NCBI GenBank assembly: GCA_012730045.1
Contig: JAAYBR010000091.1
Coordinates: 1 to 64,000, forward strand
Source: Candidatus Hydrogenedentota bacterium
GTDB taxonomy: Bacteria; Hydrogenedentota; Hydrogenedentia; Hydrogenedentales; CAITNO01
Direction of reading: 5' to 3'
DNA: 64,000 nt
Numbering within the stretch: position 1 is the first letter of the stretch; each line of letters begins with the position of its first letter. Both the position numbers and the translations under genes were made by a program. Positions 10,646 through 20,079 of this stretch are shown piece by piece. Under the pieces are notes generated by a model. It was not told the origin of the DNA, ran no database searches, and saw nothing but the letters and a program-made list of their open reading frames with translations.

Positions 10646-13450
10646 TTAGTTCACCGGCGTCTCGTCGAGAAACGCGTCGCTCAGGACATAGTCAACCATG
10701 GCGTCCAGCAGGCAGGCCGCCTCCGGCGTGTCCGCCAGCAGGTCCACCCCCTGCGAAATCAGCAGGCGCTCCCCGTCCGGCCCCGTCTTCTGGGTGAGGT
10801 ATGCGAAGTACTGCGACTGGCCCTCGCCGACGGCGAAATGACGGAAGGTGCCGTACTGCGGGTCGAGCGGCAGCGGGAGCCCCCGCTTGATCAGCCGGAA
10901 CCACAGGGCGGACAGTTTTCCGTTGTGCGGAAACGCGCCGAAGACGGGATGGCGGGCGAAGGCCGTGCCGATCTGGTCGCCCAGGGACCACCAGCCGAGG
11001 GTCACATTCGGCTCGCCGTCGGCGGGGCCGATCATGATGCCGCGCGCGCCCTTGCGGTTTGCTTCGACAAGGGCGGGATGGTCCCAGGACCCCAGCACCA
11101 GCCGGGCGTCCGCCGCCTCCGGGCTGCCCGCCTTCGCAATGCCGGGATACCGCTGTGCGAGGGTGTCAAAGAGGTCCTCCGTGGCGGCGAGGCCGGCGCC
11201 CTGCCGTTCCGGGCGCTTCGGGAAGAGCCAGAAGTCCCAGGCGTTGGCCACGTCCGTGCCGTCCAGCCGCGCCTCCAGCGCCGCGTGCGCGGGTGCCGCA
11301 AGCTCCGGCACCGTGAACACGCATTCCCCGACCTGTTTCACCTCGCCCGCCGCCGCGTCGAAGGGGCCGAGGACGCCCTCCGCGAGGACACGGTCCTCCG
11401 CCTTCAGGGTCCATGAAACCCGCGCCCCCTGCAACGGCTCCCCGCCGAACGGGGATATCCAGAGGGCGACCCGCCGCGTGTCGCCCGTCACGGCGATGGC
11501 GTCGCTCACCTCCACCCGCGCCAGCAGCGCCGTCGGCCCGTTGAAGCGCCGGAACTGGTCCAGTGTCAGCCCGCCGGGCTTCTCCTCCCAGAACGCGTTC
11601 AGGAAGCCCTGGCCCGTGTAGGTGCCCGCCTGGGCCACCATGACATCCACAATGGTCCAGTAAGAGTACCCGTCGCACGCCGGGTCGAGCCGCGCCTGCT
11701 CAATGCCCCGCTTCTGGTAATACCCCTGGAGCGCGTGGGCCGCGTCGAGGCAGGCGTCGCCCCAGGCGCGGTCGAGTCCCGCCGCCGCCAGGGACGCCTT
11801 GTAGTCCTCCAGGCTCCGCGGCGCGGGGATCGCCCCGGTGAACTTCGGCGCGAGGCGCGGGTCCATCTTGATGCCCAGGTTCAGGTACTCGTGGGCGACA
11901 AAGGGCACCGTCACCTCGTCGAACGCGCCCGGCTCCCATGGCACGATGGAGGTCGGCAGCCCGTAGCCGTTGGGCGTGAAGAAGTCCGCGTTTTCCAGGG
12001 TGTTGCAGCCGCCGTCCTGGTGCTGCATGATCCGGTCCGGGTCCGTCGCCTTGACCCACTCGTAGAGCTCGCGGTCCAGCGGGCTGCCGAGGTGCCCCTC
12101 GTTGCCCGTTGAATACGCCGCGAAGGACACATGCCGCCGGTAATGCCGCCACAGTTCCCGGAGGTCGCGGAAGGGGTCAAAAGGAAAGCCCTCCGGCGTG
12201 ATGTCGTGGTAGTAGGGGAGTTCCGGCTGGATGAGGATGCCCGCCTCGTCGGCCGCCTCGAAGTACTCCGGGTTCTCGCAGTGCGTGTGGAGGCGCACGA
12301 AGTTGAACCCCGCCCGGCGCGCGGTTTGCAGGTGCTCGAGATGACACTTCCGGTTCGCCGGGGACACCAGCGTCAGCGGATAGATGTAGTCGTCGCCGAA
12401 GCCCCGCACGAGGAAGGGCGCGCCGTTCAGGAAGAACCGGCCGTCGCGCGCCTCCAGTTTGCGCACGCCGAACCGCTCATGCCATCCGTGGACCGGTGTG
12501 TCCCCGTCGAGCAGCGTCACCTCCGCCGTGTACAGGCTGGGCGTCTCCGGGGTCCACGGGCGGAACACGGCCAGCGGGACCTCGCACACTGTGTCGGCGT
12601 TGCCGTCCGCGTCGGGGGACAGTGGCTGGCGGTGTTTCCCCGCCTCCTGTCCGTCGGCGGTGCGGACGACCACCTCCACCGCCGGGGCCGCCGGCGCGCC
12701 GCCCGCGCCGCGCACGCTCACGTTCACCAGCGCCGCGCGCCTGTCGAAGTCCCCGCGCACCCAGACATCGTCCAGCCAGGTTGTCGGCGTGCCCTCCAGC
12801 TCAATGTCCCGGTAAAAGCCGCCGAACCGGTGGAAAGCCGCCATGACGCCCTTGCGGCTGGGCGTGTCGTTCCGCACGGTGGCCACAATCTCCGCCGTCT
12901 GGCCGGGGGTCACGAAATCGGTGATGTCGTATTTGTAGCTGCCGCAGTACGTGTTCAGGTGGGCCACCCGCTGCTGGTTCACCCAGAACCACGCCTCCGT
13001 CCGCACGCCGCCCACCTTGAGCCACACGCGCTTCCCGGCCCAGCCGGCCGGAATCTCCACCGCACGGCGGTAGCGCGCCGTGCCCATGTACACATGGTTC
13101 AGCGGACGGGGGATGCAGTCAAAGGGCAGCCCCCAGTCCACGCTCATGCCCGGCTCGCCCACCCCCTGCGCCTCCCAGCAGCCGGGAACCCCGATGGGGC
13201 GCGCGCCCGTCCAGTCCGGCTCGTTCCAGGCCGGGCCCTTGCCCATGCGGTGGCGCCCCATGAGCCGGGGGTCCGTCGCAAAGTCCCACGCGCCCCGCAG
13301 CAACATAATCTCCTGGAGCGGCGACACCGCCGCCGGATGGACCACGGCGGGCGTGGCGGGGCAGGGCCCCCAGGGGTCCGCAGGCTCCTCGCCCAACAGC
13401 AGCGGCGAAACCAGCACCGCCGCAAACAGCAGTCCCGTCAAACGACTCAT
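10646..13450 (-). CDS. Secreted glycoside hydrolase family 2 protein
   Basis: A 934-residue exported enzyme of the beta-galactosidase/beta-glucuronidase superfamily. A signal peptide (LTGLLFAAVLVSPLLLGEEP) precedes the GH2 sugar-binding jelly-roll (YMGTARYRRAVEIP, then FWVNQQRVAHLNTYCGSYKY). An Ig-like domain and the TIM barrel follow. The acid/base glutamate is visible in AAYSTGNEGHLGSP (about residue 449). The nucleophile is less obvious, with the glutamate of VAHEYLN a candidate. GGGAG lies 7-8 bases before ATG 13450. The frame extends upstream to 13738 only through an inverted repeat. It is the first gene of a two-gene minus-strand unit with the LamG/hydrolase gene. Substrate is unknown. 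Confidence 0.82.
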   Translation of the reverse strand: MSRLTGLLFAAVLVSPLLLGEEPADPWGPCPATPAVVHPAAVSPLQEIMLLRGAWDFATDPRLMGRHRMGKGPAWNEPDWTGARPIGVPGCWEAQGVGEPGMSVDWGLPFDCIPRPLNHVYMGTARYRRAVEIPAGWAGKRVWLKVGGVRTEAWFWVNQQRVAHLNTYCGSYKYDITDFVTPGQTAEIVATVRNDTPSRKGVMAAFHRFGGFYRDIELEGTPTTWLDDVWVRGDFDRRAALVNVSVRGAGGAPAAPAVEVVVRTADGQEAGKHRQPLSPDADGNADTVCEVPLAVFRPWTPETPSLYTAEVTLLDGDTPVHGWHERFGVRKLEARDGRFFLNGAPFLVRGFGDDYIYPLTLVSPANRKCHLEHLQTARRAGFNFVRLHTHCENPEYFEAADEAGILIQPELPYYHDITPEGFPFDPFRDLRELWRHYRRHVSFAAYSTGNEGHLGSPLDRELYEWVKATDPDRIMQHQDGGCNTLENADFFTPNGYGLPTSIVPWEPGAFDEVTVPFVAHEYLNLGIKMDPRLAPKFTGAIPAPRSLEDYKASLAAAGLDRAWGDACLDAAHALQGYYQKRGIEQARLDPACDGYSYWTIVDVMVAQAGTYTGQGFLNAFWEEKPGGLTLDQFRRFNGPTALLARVEVSDAIAVTGDTRRVALWISPFGGEPLQGARVSWTLKAEDRVLAEGVLGPFDAAAGEVKQVGECVFTVPELAAPAHAALEARLDGTDVANAWDFWLFPKRPERQGAGLAATEDLFDTLAQRYPGIAKAGSPEAADARLVLGSWDHPALVEANRKGARGIMIGPADGEPNVTLGWWSLGDQIGTAFARHPVFGAFPHNGKLSALWFRLIKRGLPLPLDPQYGTFRHFAVGEGQSQYFAYLTQKTGPDGERLLISQGVDLLADTPEAACLLDAMVDYVLSDAFLDETPVN

Positions 13451-13839
13451 GGCGCATCTCCCTCGAAGGCCGGCCCGGCACTTCCGCGAGCCGGAACGGT
13501 ACCAAGATACTCCCCGCGGAAAAAGCATGCAAGGCGGCCCGAATCGCTGGATAAGGAATGGCCGTTGATTCACTTGGGGGAAAAGGTGCCTTGCGAGTAC
13601 GCGCTGAATGAATCTGGGACGGCGAACACACCCGTTCACCCACGAGATGCGACAGAATGGGGGCGTTCTGACAAGCGATTGCTTCACTTCGTTCGCAATG
13701 ACGTGCGCTTCCGCGTCATTGCGAACGAAGTGAAGCAATCGCTTGCCCGCCGCGGCTTCGGCCCATGCTCATCTTATCCGGTGATCAGGGGGCGGTGAAT
13801 CCGTCACCCCTGTTCCCGCAGTGCTTCGCCGCCCGCCTC
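13451..13839. other. Divergent intergenic region with a large inverted repeat
   Basis: No gene is supported in this stretch between the minus-strand GH2 gene and the promoter of the plus-strand dihaem gene. Its main content is the perfect inverted repeat at 13672-13745. Both flanking frames stay open through it, giving spurious N-terminal extensions. Confidence 0.6.
13672..13745. repeat. Perfect 32-bp inverted repeat with 10-nt spacer
   Basis: The left arm 13672-13703 (starting CAAGCGATTGCTTCACTTCG) is the exact reverse complement of 13714-13745. The spacer is TGCGCTTCCG. The core GCAATGACG / CGTCATTGC is shared with copies at about 5240, 44120 and 47530, which marks this as one member of the dispersed family. 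The two arms could form a long cruciform or RNA hairpin. Confidence 0.92.
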
Positions 13840-13868
13840 TTGACATTCCCGCGCCCCCCCCACATAAT
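13840..13868 (+). promoter_or_regulatory. Promoter, TTGACA-17-CATAAT
   Basis: A consensus -35 box TTGACA at 13840-13845 and CATAAT at 13863-13868 are separated by 17 bases, 60 bases before the start of the dihaem protein gene. It is the best sigma-70-type match seen in the window. Confidence 0.7.
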
Positions 13869-13928
13869 GGGCGCGCGGGCGGTTTTGGGAAAAACGGGGC
13901 CTTTCCGGGCCGAAACGCGGGTGTTCTC

Positions 13929-16900
13929 ATGCGACATGACCTGACGCGCAAACTGTGGGCGGGGGCCTTTCTTCTGGCCTGGGCGATGACGGCGGGGGCG
14001 GCCCCGCTGGAGCGGGCCTTTGTGCTGGACGACTTCGTCGCGCCGGAGGGGGTGGCGGTGGATCCGGAAACGGGAACGGCCTACGTCTCCAACATAAACT
14101 CCGCGCCGGAAACCTACTGGCAGGACACGGGGAAGGGGTTCATCTCAAGGATGGCCCCGGGGGGAAAACTGGACAGGTTGAAGTGGGTGGACAGCACACC
14201 GGAGCATGTCCTGAACCAGCCGAAGGGGATGGCCGTGATGGCCGGGTGGCTGCATGTGGCGGACAACAAGCGACTGCTTTCCTTCGCCCTCGCGGACGGG
14301 AAACCGGGCCCGGTGGTGGAGGTGCCCGGGGCGGAGCGCCTCAACGACGTGGCGGCCTGCGACGGCAAGGTCTATGTCTCCGATGTGGTCACGGGGAAGA
14401 TTTTTCGGATGGACACCAAAGCCGGAAATGCTTTGGACGTGGTCGCGGAGATTGAGGGGGTGAACGGTCTCTATGTCCATGACGGGGTGCTATTCGCCGT
14501 TTCCTGGACCCTGCACGACCTGTACACCGTGCCGCAGGACGGTTCCGGCCCGCCGAAACCCTTCCACCTGTCCAACCGGTTCAAGAACCTCGACGGCCTG
14601 CACGTCCTGCCGGACGGCACCTTTCTCGTGTCGGACTATGCGGGGGGCAAGGTCTTCGTTGTGTCGGCGAACCGCCGCCGGGCGCGGCCCGTGGCGGAGC
14701 TGTCCACGCCCGCCGACATCGGCGTGGACCCTGCGCGCGGGTGGCTCTACGTGCCGCAGTTGGAGTCGGGCAAGGTGGCCGGATACCGCCTGGGGAAACT
14801 CGCGGCGGCGGGGGAGGGGACGCCCCTCGCCCTGCTGGAGTATGACCAGCTCCGGGGCCAGATCGTGGACCGGAACAGGGGGGACAACGCCCGCCTCGCC
14901 CGCGAGGCGCACCGGCCCGAGGCGCTGATCCTGGAGACGGACCGCACGCCCGTGGACATCGTGTGGCGGCGCACGCGTGCCCTGCTTGCCCACCTGCAAA
15001 CCATGCCGGACGCGCCGGACCTGGCGCACGCGGCGGCGGCGCTGGAACGCTTGCGCCCCGATGTGGAGCGCCTCCAGCGCGAGGAAACGCCCGACCCCGC
15101 AGAACTGCGTGGGGTCTTCGGCCAAATCACGGCCCTCCGCCGCGAGATCGCCTTCGCCAACCCCCTGCTGGACTTTCAGGACATTCTCTTCCTCAAACGG
15201 CACCGGTCCATCTACGAGCACATGTGCGACCAGTATTACGGTATCACCGCCCGTCCCGGAGGCGGCCTCTTCGTGCTGGAGGACGCCTTTGGCGGCGCGC
15301 CGCGCGTGCGCGACGTGCTGGCGGAGGCCGTGGTGGGGCGGGGCCGCCTGAAGGGGGAGGCCCTGCGCGGTGGCGTGTCGCCCGCAGTGCTTTCCTACGA
15401 CGGCGAGGGCCTTCTGACGCAGGAGGGCGACCCCGGCGGCGGCGCGTTCCTCTCCCCGGAGCTGTCCTACGACGGGAAACAGGTGCTGTTCTCCTACGTC
15501 GAGTGCCGCGGCGATCCCCGCCACAACTTCCGCAGGGAGGAGCCCGGCAACTACTGGGAGAACCCGTGGGACCCCGGCCGCGCCTATCATGTCTTCAAGG
15601 TGAACATGGACGGCACGGGGCTGGAGCAGCTCACCGACGGCCCGTGGAACGACATCCATCCCTGCTGGATGCCCGACGGGCGGGTGGTGTTCGTCTCCGA
15701 GCGGCGGGGCGGCTTCCTGCGCTGCGGGCGCGTGTGCCCGACCTACACGCTCTACCAGATGAACGCGGACGGCGGCTTCGTCCGCCCCTTCAGCTACCAC
15801 GAGACCCACGAGTGGCTGCCCAGCGTGGACCACAACGGCATGGTCGCCTACACGCGCTGGGACTACGTGGACCGCGACAGCGACATCGCCCACCACCTCT
15901 GGCTGGCCTATCCCGACGGCCGCAACCCCCGCAGCCCCCACGGCAACTACCCCCGCGTGCGCGAGTCCCGGCCGTGGATGGAGATGTCCATCCGAGCCAT
16001 CCCCGGGTCGCACAAGTACATCGCCACGGCGGCCACGCACCACGGCCAGCACTTCGGCTCCCTCATCACCATTGACCCGCGCATCGAGGACGACCATTCC
16101 GCCGGCCAGCTCCGGCGCATCACCCCCGAGGCGATGTTCCCCGAAGCCGAGGAGGCACCCGGCGTTCCCCGGAAGCCCCGCGGCGGCGGCGGCAAGGGCC
16201 AGGTCTACGGCACCCCGTGGCCGCTGAATGAGGATTTCTATCTCGCCGTGTACGACCCCGGCGAGAGGCATTACGGCATCTATCTTGTGGACGGGTTCGG
16301 CAACCGGGAACTGGTCCACCGCGACCCGGACATCGCCTGCTCCAACCCCATCCCCCTGAAACCGCGCCCCACGCCGCCGGTGATTCCCGTGCAGACCAAG
16401 TACGCCGAGCGCCCGGAGGACCAGCCGAAAACCGGCACCGTCTCCGTGATGAACGTCTACGACTCCCGGCGTCCCTTTTCCGGGGGCACGAGGATTAAAG
16501 AACTGCGCGTGATCCAGCTCTTCGCCAAGTCCACCCCCGCGCCCGGCGCGCCGAACATTGGAAAGGGCGACGAGTCCATCGCGCGCGGGTCTCTCGGCAC
16601 GGTGCCCGTGGAGGAGGACGGCAGCGTCCATTTCGAGGCCCCCGCCGGGGTGTCCTTCTACTTCCAGGCGCTGGACGAGAACGGGGTGGCCGTGCAGACC
16701 ATGCGCTCCGCCACCTATGTGCATCCCGGCGAGCGCCTCTCCTGTGTCGGCTGCCATGAGCACCGGCAGGGCGCCCCCGTCACGCCGCAGACCCAGCCGC
16801 TCGCCCTGCGAAAGCCCCCCGCCCGGCTAAAGCCGGAGCCGGAGGGCTCCTTCCCCCTCCAATTCTCCCGGCTGGTCCAACCGGTGATTGACGCCAAATG

Positions 16901-17261
16901 CGCCGAATGCCACCGCACGGAAAAGAACGCCCCCGACCTGTCCGGGGACACCTTCGGCGAGCACGGCTGGTCCCAGGCCTTCCTTTCCCTCGTTTCCCAC
17001 GCCTGGGCCAAGCACGGCGGAAACGGCACGGGGCTGGAGCGCAACAAAACCTCGTACTCCATCCCCGGCGAGGTCGGCGCGCGCGCCTCGAAGCTCTACC
17101 CCATGCTGCAGGCCGGGCACCACGGCGTCGAACTCACGCCGGAGGAAATGCGCCGGTTCAGCCTCTGGCTCGACGCCAACAGCGTCTTCTATGGCGCCTA
17201 TCACGACACCCTCGCCCAGGCGAAGGGGGAGGTGGTTATCCCCCATTTGGACATGAAATGA
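13929..17261 (+). CDS. Exported beta-propeller / hydrazine-synthase-alpha-like dihaem protein
   Basis: A 1110-residue exported protein. After a signal peptide (residues ~1-24) an NHL/SMP-30-like propeller runs to about residue 300 (PEGVAVDPETGTAYVSN, DGTFLVSDYAGGKVFV). A linker is followed by a region with PD40/TolB-like blades (SYDGKQVLFSYVECRGD, MDGTGLEQLTDGPW, CWMPDGRVVFVSERRGG). The C-terminal part resembles the HZS-alpha family and holds two c-type haem motifs, CVGCH at 939-943 and CAECH at 991-995. The start at 13929 is the ATG just before the signal peptide; the ribosome binding site is weak. Members of this family outside anammox bacteria are not thought to make hydrazine. A periplasmic redox or binding role is inferred. 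It has its own promoter and ends 15 bases from a convergent gene. Confidence 0.75.
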   Translation: MRHDLTRKLWAGAFLLAWAMTAGAAPLERAFVLDDFVAPEGVAVDPETGTAYVSNINSAPETYWQDTGKGFISRMAPGGKLDRLKWVDSTPEHVLNQPKGMAVMAGWLHVADNKRLLSFALADGKPGPVVEVPGAERLNDVAACDGKVYVSDVVTGKIFRMDTKAGNALDVVAEIEGVNGLYVHDGVLFAVSWTLHDLYTVPQDGSGPPKPFHLSNRFKNLDGLHVLPDGTFLVSDYAGGKVFVVSANRRRARPVAELSTPADIGVDPARGWLYVPQLESGKVAGYRLGKLAAAGEGTPLALLEYDQLRGQIVDRNRGDNARLAREAHRPEALILETDRTPVDIVWRRTRALLAHLQTMPDAPDLAHAAAALERLRPDVERLQREETPDPAELRGVFGQITALRREIAFANPLLDFQDILFLKRHRSIYEHMCDQYYGITARPGGGLFVLEDAFGGAPRVRDVLAEAVVGRGRLKGEALRGGVSPAVLSYDGEGLLTQEGDPGGGAFLSPELSYDGKQVLFSYVECRGDPRHNFRREEPGNYWENPWDPGRAYHVFKVNMDGTGLEQLTDGPWNDIHPCWMPDGRVVFVSERRGGFLRCGRVCPTYTLYQMNADGGFVRPFSYHETHEWLPSVDHNGMVAYTRWDYVDRDSDIAHHLWLAYPDGRNPRSPHGNYPRVRESRPWMEMSIRAIPGSHKYIATAATHHGQHFGSLITIDPRIEDDHSAGQLRRITPEAMFPEAEEAPGVPRKPRGGGGKGQVYGTPWPLNEDFYLAVYDPGERHYGIYLVDGFGNRELVHRDPDIACSNPIPLKPRPTPPVIPVQTKYAERPEDQPKTGTVSVMNVYDSRRPFSGGTRIKELRVIQLFAKSTPAPGAPNIGKGDESIARGSLGTVPVEEDGSVHFEAPAGVSFYFQALDENGVAVQTMRSATYVHPGERLSCVGCHEHRQGAPVTPQTQPLALRKPPARLKPEPEGSFPLQFSRLVQPVIDAKCAECHRTEKNAPDLSGDTFGEHGWSQAFLSLVSHAWAKHGGNGTGLERNKTSYSIPGEVGARASKLYPMLQAGHHGVELTPEEMRRFSLWLDANSVFYGAYHDTLAQAKGEVVIPHLDMK

Positions 17262-17276
17262 GGCCGAAGACGTGCC

Positions 17277-17996
17277 CTACTTGGGCGACACGGCCACCAC
17301 GGTGACCAGGACGGCAAAGCCCAAGGCCAGAAGCACCTGCCAGACGGTCGCCCCAAACCCGTCCGACATCTCGTGAAAGCGCCGGATTTCCACGGTCCGG
17401 GGCACCACGGTGAACAGGTCGGCGAAGCGGAAACGGGTCTCGTCCCCCAGGGTCATCCAGAATTTCCCGGAACCGCCCTCGGGCAGGAAGCCCACCAGAA
17501 AGGCGCGGCCGGCGGAAACCGGGGCGAGTGCGTCCGCGGTAAACATCCAGCTCTGGGTGCCGGTGAACCCGTCTTTCCCGTCGGCCACCGCCTGGTCCGC
17601 CGAATTGTAGACAATGGCCCCATAGCCCGGGGGAATGGGGAAGGGGAGGGGGGGCTCGGGCTGGGGCAGGCCCGGCGCGACCAGGGCCGCGCAGGGGCGC
17701 AGCAGGCGGTAGGGCTCCAGCTTGGGCACTCCCATGCGGACCGTCAGGGGTTTCTGATAGCTTCCCTCAAAGGCAAACCACAGGGCGGGCGCCGCCGCCG
17801 TCGCGTTGTGGTAGCCGATTTGCGTCCGGTCCGTGTCGGCAATCTCGTGGGGAGTGGTGAGGGAAGTCTCCCCGCCGTTCACCACAACCACGCGGTGGGT
17901 CCACGGGGAGGGAGCCTTCTCCTGCTCCTGGGCTCTGGCGCCTGCGCAGACAAAAACAATCAAAAACGCAAAACATGAGGCTAAAAACCCCTTCAT
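17277..17996 (-). CDS. Secreted, C-terminally membrane-anchored protein of unknown function
   Basis: A 239-residue protein that I do not recognise. It has an N-terminal signal peptide (LASCFAFLIVFVCAGARAQ) and a single C-terminal hydrophobic segment (VWQVLLALGFAVLVTVVAV) ending in a short basic tail. Most of the chain should therefore be outside the cytoplasmic membrane. The middle has an Ala/Pro-rich stretch (PGLPQPEPPLPFPIPPG) and a region around GRAFLVGFLPEGGSGKFWMT. AAGGAG lies 6-7 bases before ATG 17996. It follows the Trx/TPR/CsgG-like gene by 64 bases on the same strand, so it may be the last member of the protease-kinase cluster. The gene order supports this link; homology does not. 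Confidence 0.6.
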   Translation of the reverse strand: MKGFLASCFAFLIVFVCAGARAQEQEKAPSPWTHRVVVVNGGETSLTTPHEIADTDRTQIGYHNATAAAPALWFAFEGSYQKPLTVRMGVPKLEPYRLLRPCAALVAPGLPQPEPPLPFPIPPGYGAIVYNSADQAVADGKDGFTGTQSWMFTADALAPVSAGRAFLVGFLPEGGSGKFWMTLGDETRFRFADLFTVVPRTVEIRRFHEMSDGFGATVWQVLLALGFAVLVTVVAVSPK

Positions 17997-18060
17997 TCAT
18001 CACTCCTTCCGTTGGCTCTCGCGCGGGGATCGGCGCAAAAACGATAGAGACGCCCCCGAA

Positions 18061-19986
18061 TCAGGTGCCCGCTTCGGGGGGAAGTCCCTTGATTTTCATT
18101 TCCTTCTCAAACACGGCGCCTTCCTGCCGCGCCGTTACCTTGCACACCGCGTACTCGTCATTCACTTCCGTCACCGTCAGTTTCCCCACCGGCACCTGCC
18201 GCCGCGCGATCACGCGGCCGCCGACTTCCACAGGCGCGCCCTCTTTGAGCACGCTGAACCCGTCCCCAACAGCCACGCCGTGGCGGGAACCGAGATTCAC
18301 AATCACGGCGGCATCACTAGATGCATCCGCAATCAGCCCTTTCAGTTCCCGTTTTTCGGCAAAATCGCCGACAATTTTCGCCGTCAGCGCGGCAATGGCC
18401 GGGCCGGGGTCGTTTTCTTGGAGGATTTCCGACGCCTGCAGGGCGATCTCGGTGGTTTCCGTGTCCACCATCCGCAGGTAGGCGGTCACCTGGGCCCCCG
18501 TCCGGACAAACGAGACAAACCCCAGCGCGCCGGCGGACAGCACGCGGCCCAGCCGCCGCTGAACATCGCCGGAGGTCAGGTCGGAGCTGCCAAGGTCCAG
18601 TTCCTGAAGGAGCTGGTCGAGCATCGCCCGCTCCACCACCGTGGCCTTGCCGGAAGCCTGAACCCCCGCCTCCAGCTCGTGAATCACCAGGCGGTCCATT
18701 CCGGAACGGTCAAAGACCATCGCACCCCCCTCGCCGGTGGGGAGGAAGGCCAGCACGAGCGGGGCCGTGGACCAGGCATCGCGCGCGTCCAGGGCGCCGC
18801 TCTCCTTCATCTGGCGGTAACGCGCGCCCAAATCCGCAATCTGCGACTGGATCAGTTCGCCCCGTTTCGTGTCGTTGGCGGCGGCCAGTTCCGCAGCCAC
18901 CTGCTTGAGCAGCAGGGCGGCTGTCGGATCACCCCCCGACGTCTCAACCGCCTTCTCAAGGGCCTGTTTCGCCTCTTCGAGGTTGCCGGTGGCGCGCAGG
19001 GCGGCGCCCTCGTTGCTCAGGGCCACAACGTTGTACGGGTCCAACGCGACCGCCTCCCGGTACTGTCCCGCGGCCTCCTCAGGCTTTCCGGCCGTCTCGG
19101 CCACCCGCCCCTTGAGGTTGGCCACTTCGGACTGCTGCCACGCCGGCACCGTGCCCGCGTCGGCGGGCAGGGCCGCAACGGCCTCGTCTACCTTGCCGTC
19201 CCGGGCCAGCGCGGCGGATTTCAGGGCCGCCGCATAGGGGTCGCCCGCCGCCTTGTCGGCGTTCTCAACGGCGGCCTTCGTGTCGCCGCGCTCCAGGGAG
19301 ACCCGGGCGAGGCCCGTCGCACTGGCGATTTCCCCAAACTCGCTCTCGGCGGCGTCGAGTTTCCCCTGCGACAGCAGGACATAGCCCTTCAACTCGCGGG
19401 TTTCCCTGTCGCCGGACGCCGCCACGGCCTCCTCCACAATCGGCAGGGCCTCGGCCTTGCGCTTCCGGAACAGGTTCTCCGCGAGGGAGGCCATCAGTTT
19501 CGCGGTCGAACTGCCGCCCCCGGAGAGCACCTGCTCCACCATCCGGTCCTCGTCCGCCCGCACGAAAACGGTCATGGGCAGGGTCTTCGCGGCCTCCAGC
19601 ACGGAACGGTCCTCCAGCGAGGCGGGGTCCATCACGTGGTAGGTGATCCCCATGCGGGCCGCGAAGTCCGCCAGTTCCTGCTTTTCCTCGGCGAGGCCGA
19701 GGGCGATGATGCGGAACTTGTCCGCCCCGTGCGTGGCCTGGAGGTACTGGAGCTTCGCGGCGATGTCCTCGCCCGTGTTCTTGGAGAAGAAATAGAGGAT
19801 GACGAGGTAGGGGTTCTCCTTCACCACCGAGGAGAGCCGCACCGCCTGCCCGGAAAGGTCCAGCCCGGCGATTTCAGGCGCCGGACTTCCCTTGACAAAC
19901 TCGGCCGCACCGGCGGATATGCCGCCCGCCACGGCGAGGACGGCCAGGGCCGCCGCGAGAACGCGGAAAAACATGACTGTTTTCAC
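18061..19986 (-). CDS. Exported Cys-less thioredoxin-fold / TPR / CsgG-like protein
   Basis: A 641-residue protein with a signal peptide (VLAAALAVLAVAGGISAGA). An AhpC/TSA-type thioredoxin fold follows at about residues 30-165 (PAPEIAGLDLSGQAVRLSSV). Where the CxxC should be, the sequence reads FFSKNTGED, so it cannot do thiol chemistry, although the cis-proline (TLPMTVFV) is kept. TPR-like helices run to about residue 400. A CsgG/FlgO-like alpha/beta domain follows (VFDRSGMDRLVIHELEAGVQ, VVERAMLDQLLQEL). The GTG at 19986 is preferred because AGGAGG ends 6 bases upstream; the ATG at 19974 is the alternative. It is 93 bases downstream of the kinase gene. It may be a periplasmic or outer-membrane scaffold. 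Confidence 0.68.
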   Translation of the reverse strand: MKTVMFFRVLAAALAVLAVAGGISAGAAEFVKGSPAPEIAGLDLSGQAVRLSSVVKENPYLVILYFFSKNTGEDIAAKLQYLQATHGADKFRIIALGLAEEKQELADFAARMGITYHVMDPASLEDRSVLEAAKTLPMTVFVRADEDRMVEQVLSGGGSSTAKLMASLAENLFRKRKAEALPIVEEAVAASGDRETRELKGYVLLSQGKLDAAESEFGEIASATGLARVSLERGDTKAAVENADKAAGDPYAAALKSAALARDGKVDEAVAALPADAGTVPAWQQSEVANLKGRVAETAGKPEEAAGQYREAVALDPYNVVALSNEGAALRATGNLEEAKQALEKAVETSGGDPTAALLLKQVAAELAAANDTKRGELIQSQIADLGARYRQMKESGALDARDAWSTAPLVLAFLPTGEGGAMVFDRSGMDRLVIHELEAGVQASGKATVVERAMLDQLLQELDLGSSDLTSGDVQRRLGRVLSAGALGFVSFVRTGAQVTAYLRMVDTETTEIALQASEILQENDPGPAIAALTAKIVGDFAEKRELKGLIADASSDAAVIVNLGSRHGVAVGDGFSVLKEGAPVEVGGRVIARRQVPVGKLTVTEVNDEYAVCKVTARQEGAVFEKEMKIKGLPPEAGT

Positions 19987-20079
19987 TTGGGACCTCCTCG
20001 CTGCTTCCAGAGGGCGCGCCGCGCCCCGTTTTCTCAATTATAGCACCTGGCGCGGCGGCGCGAAGGGGCGCGCGGCCCG

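Noticed and set aside
7818-10649. A 943-codon plus-strand frame opposite the LamG/hydrolase gene
   Set aside because: No start signal, low-complexity translation, and the opposite strand has a signal peptide and recognisable domains.
13929-17261. The dihaem protein taken as evidence for an anammox organism
   Set aside because: HZS-alpha-like proteins occur outside anammox bacteria, and no beta/gamma subunit or hydrazine dehydrogenase gene is present.
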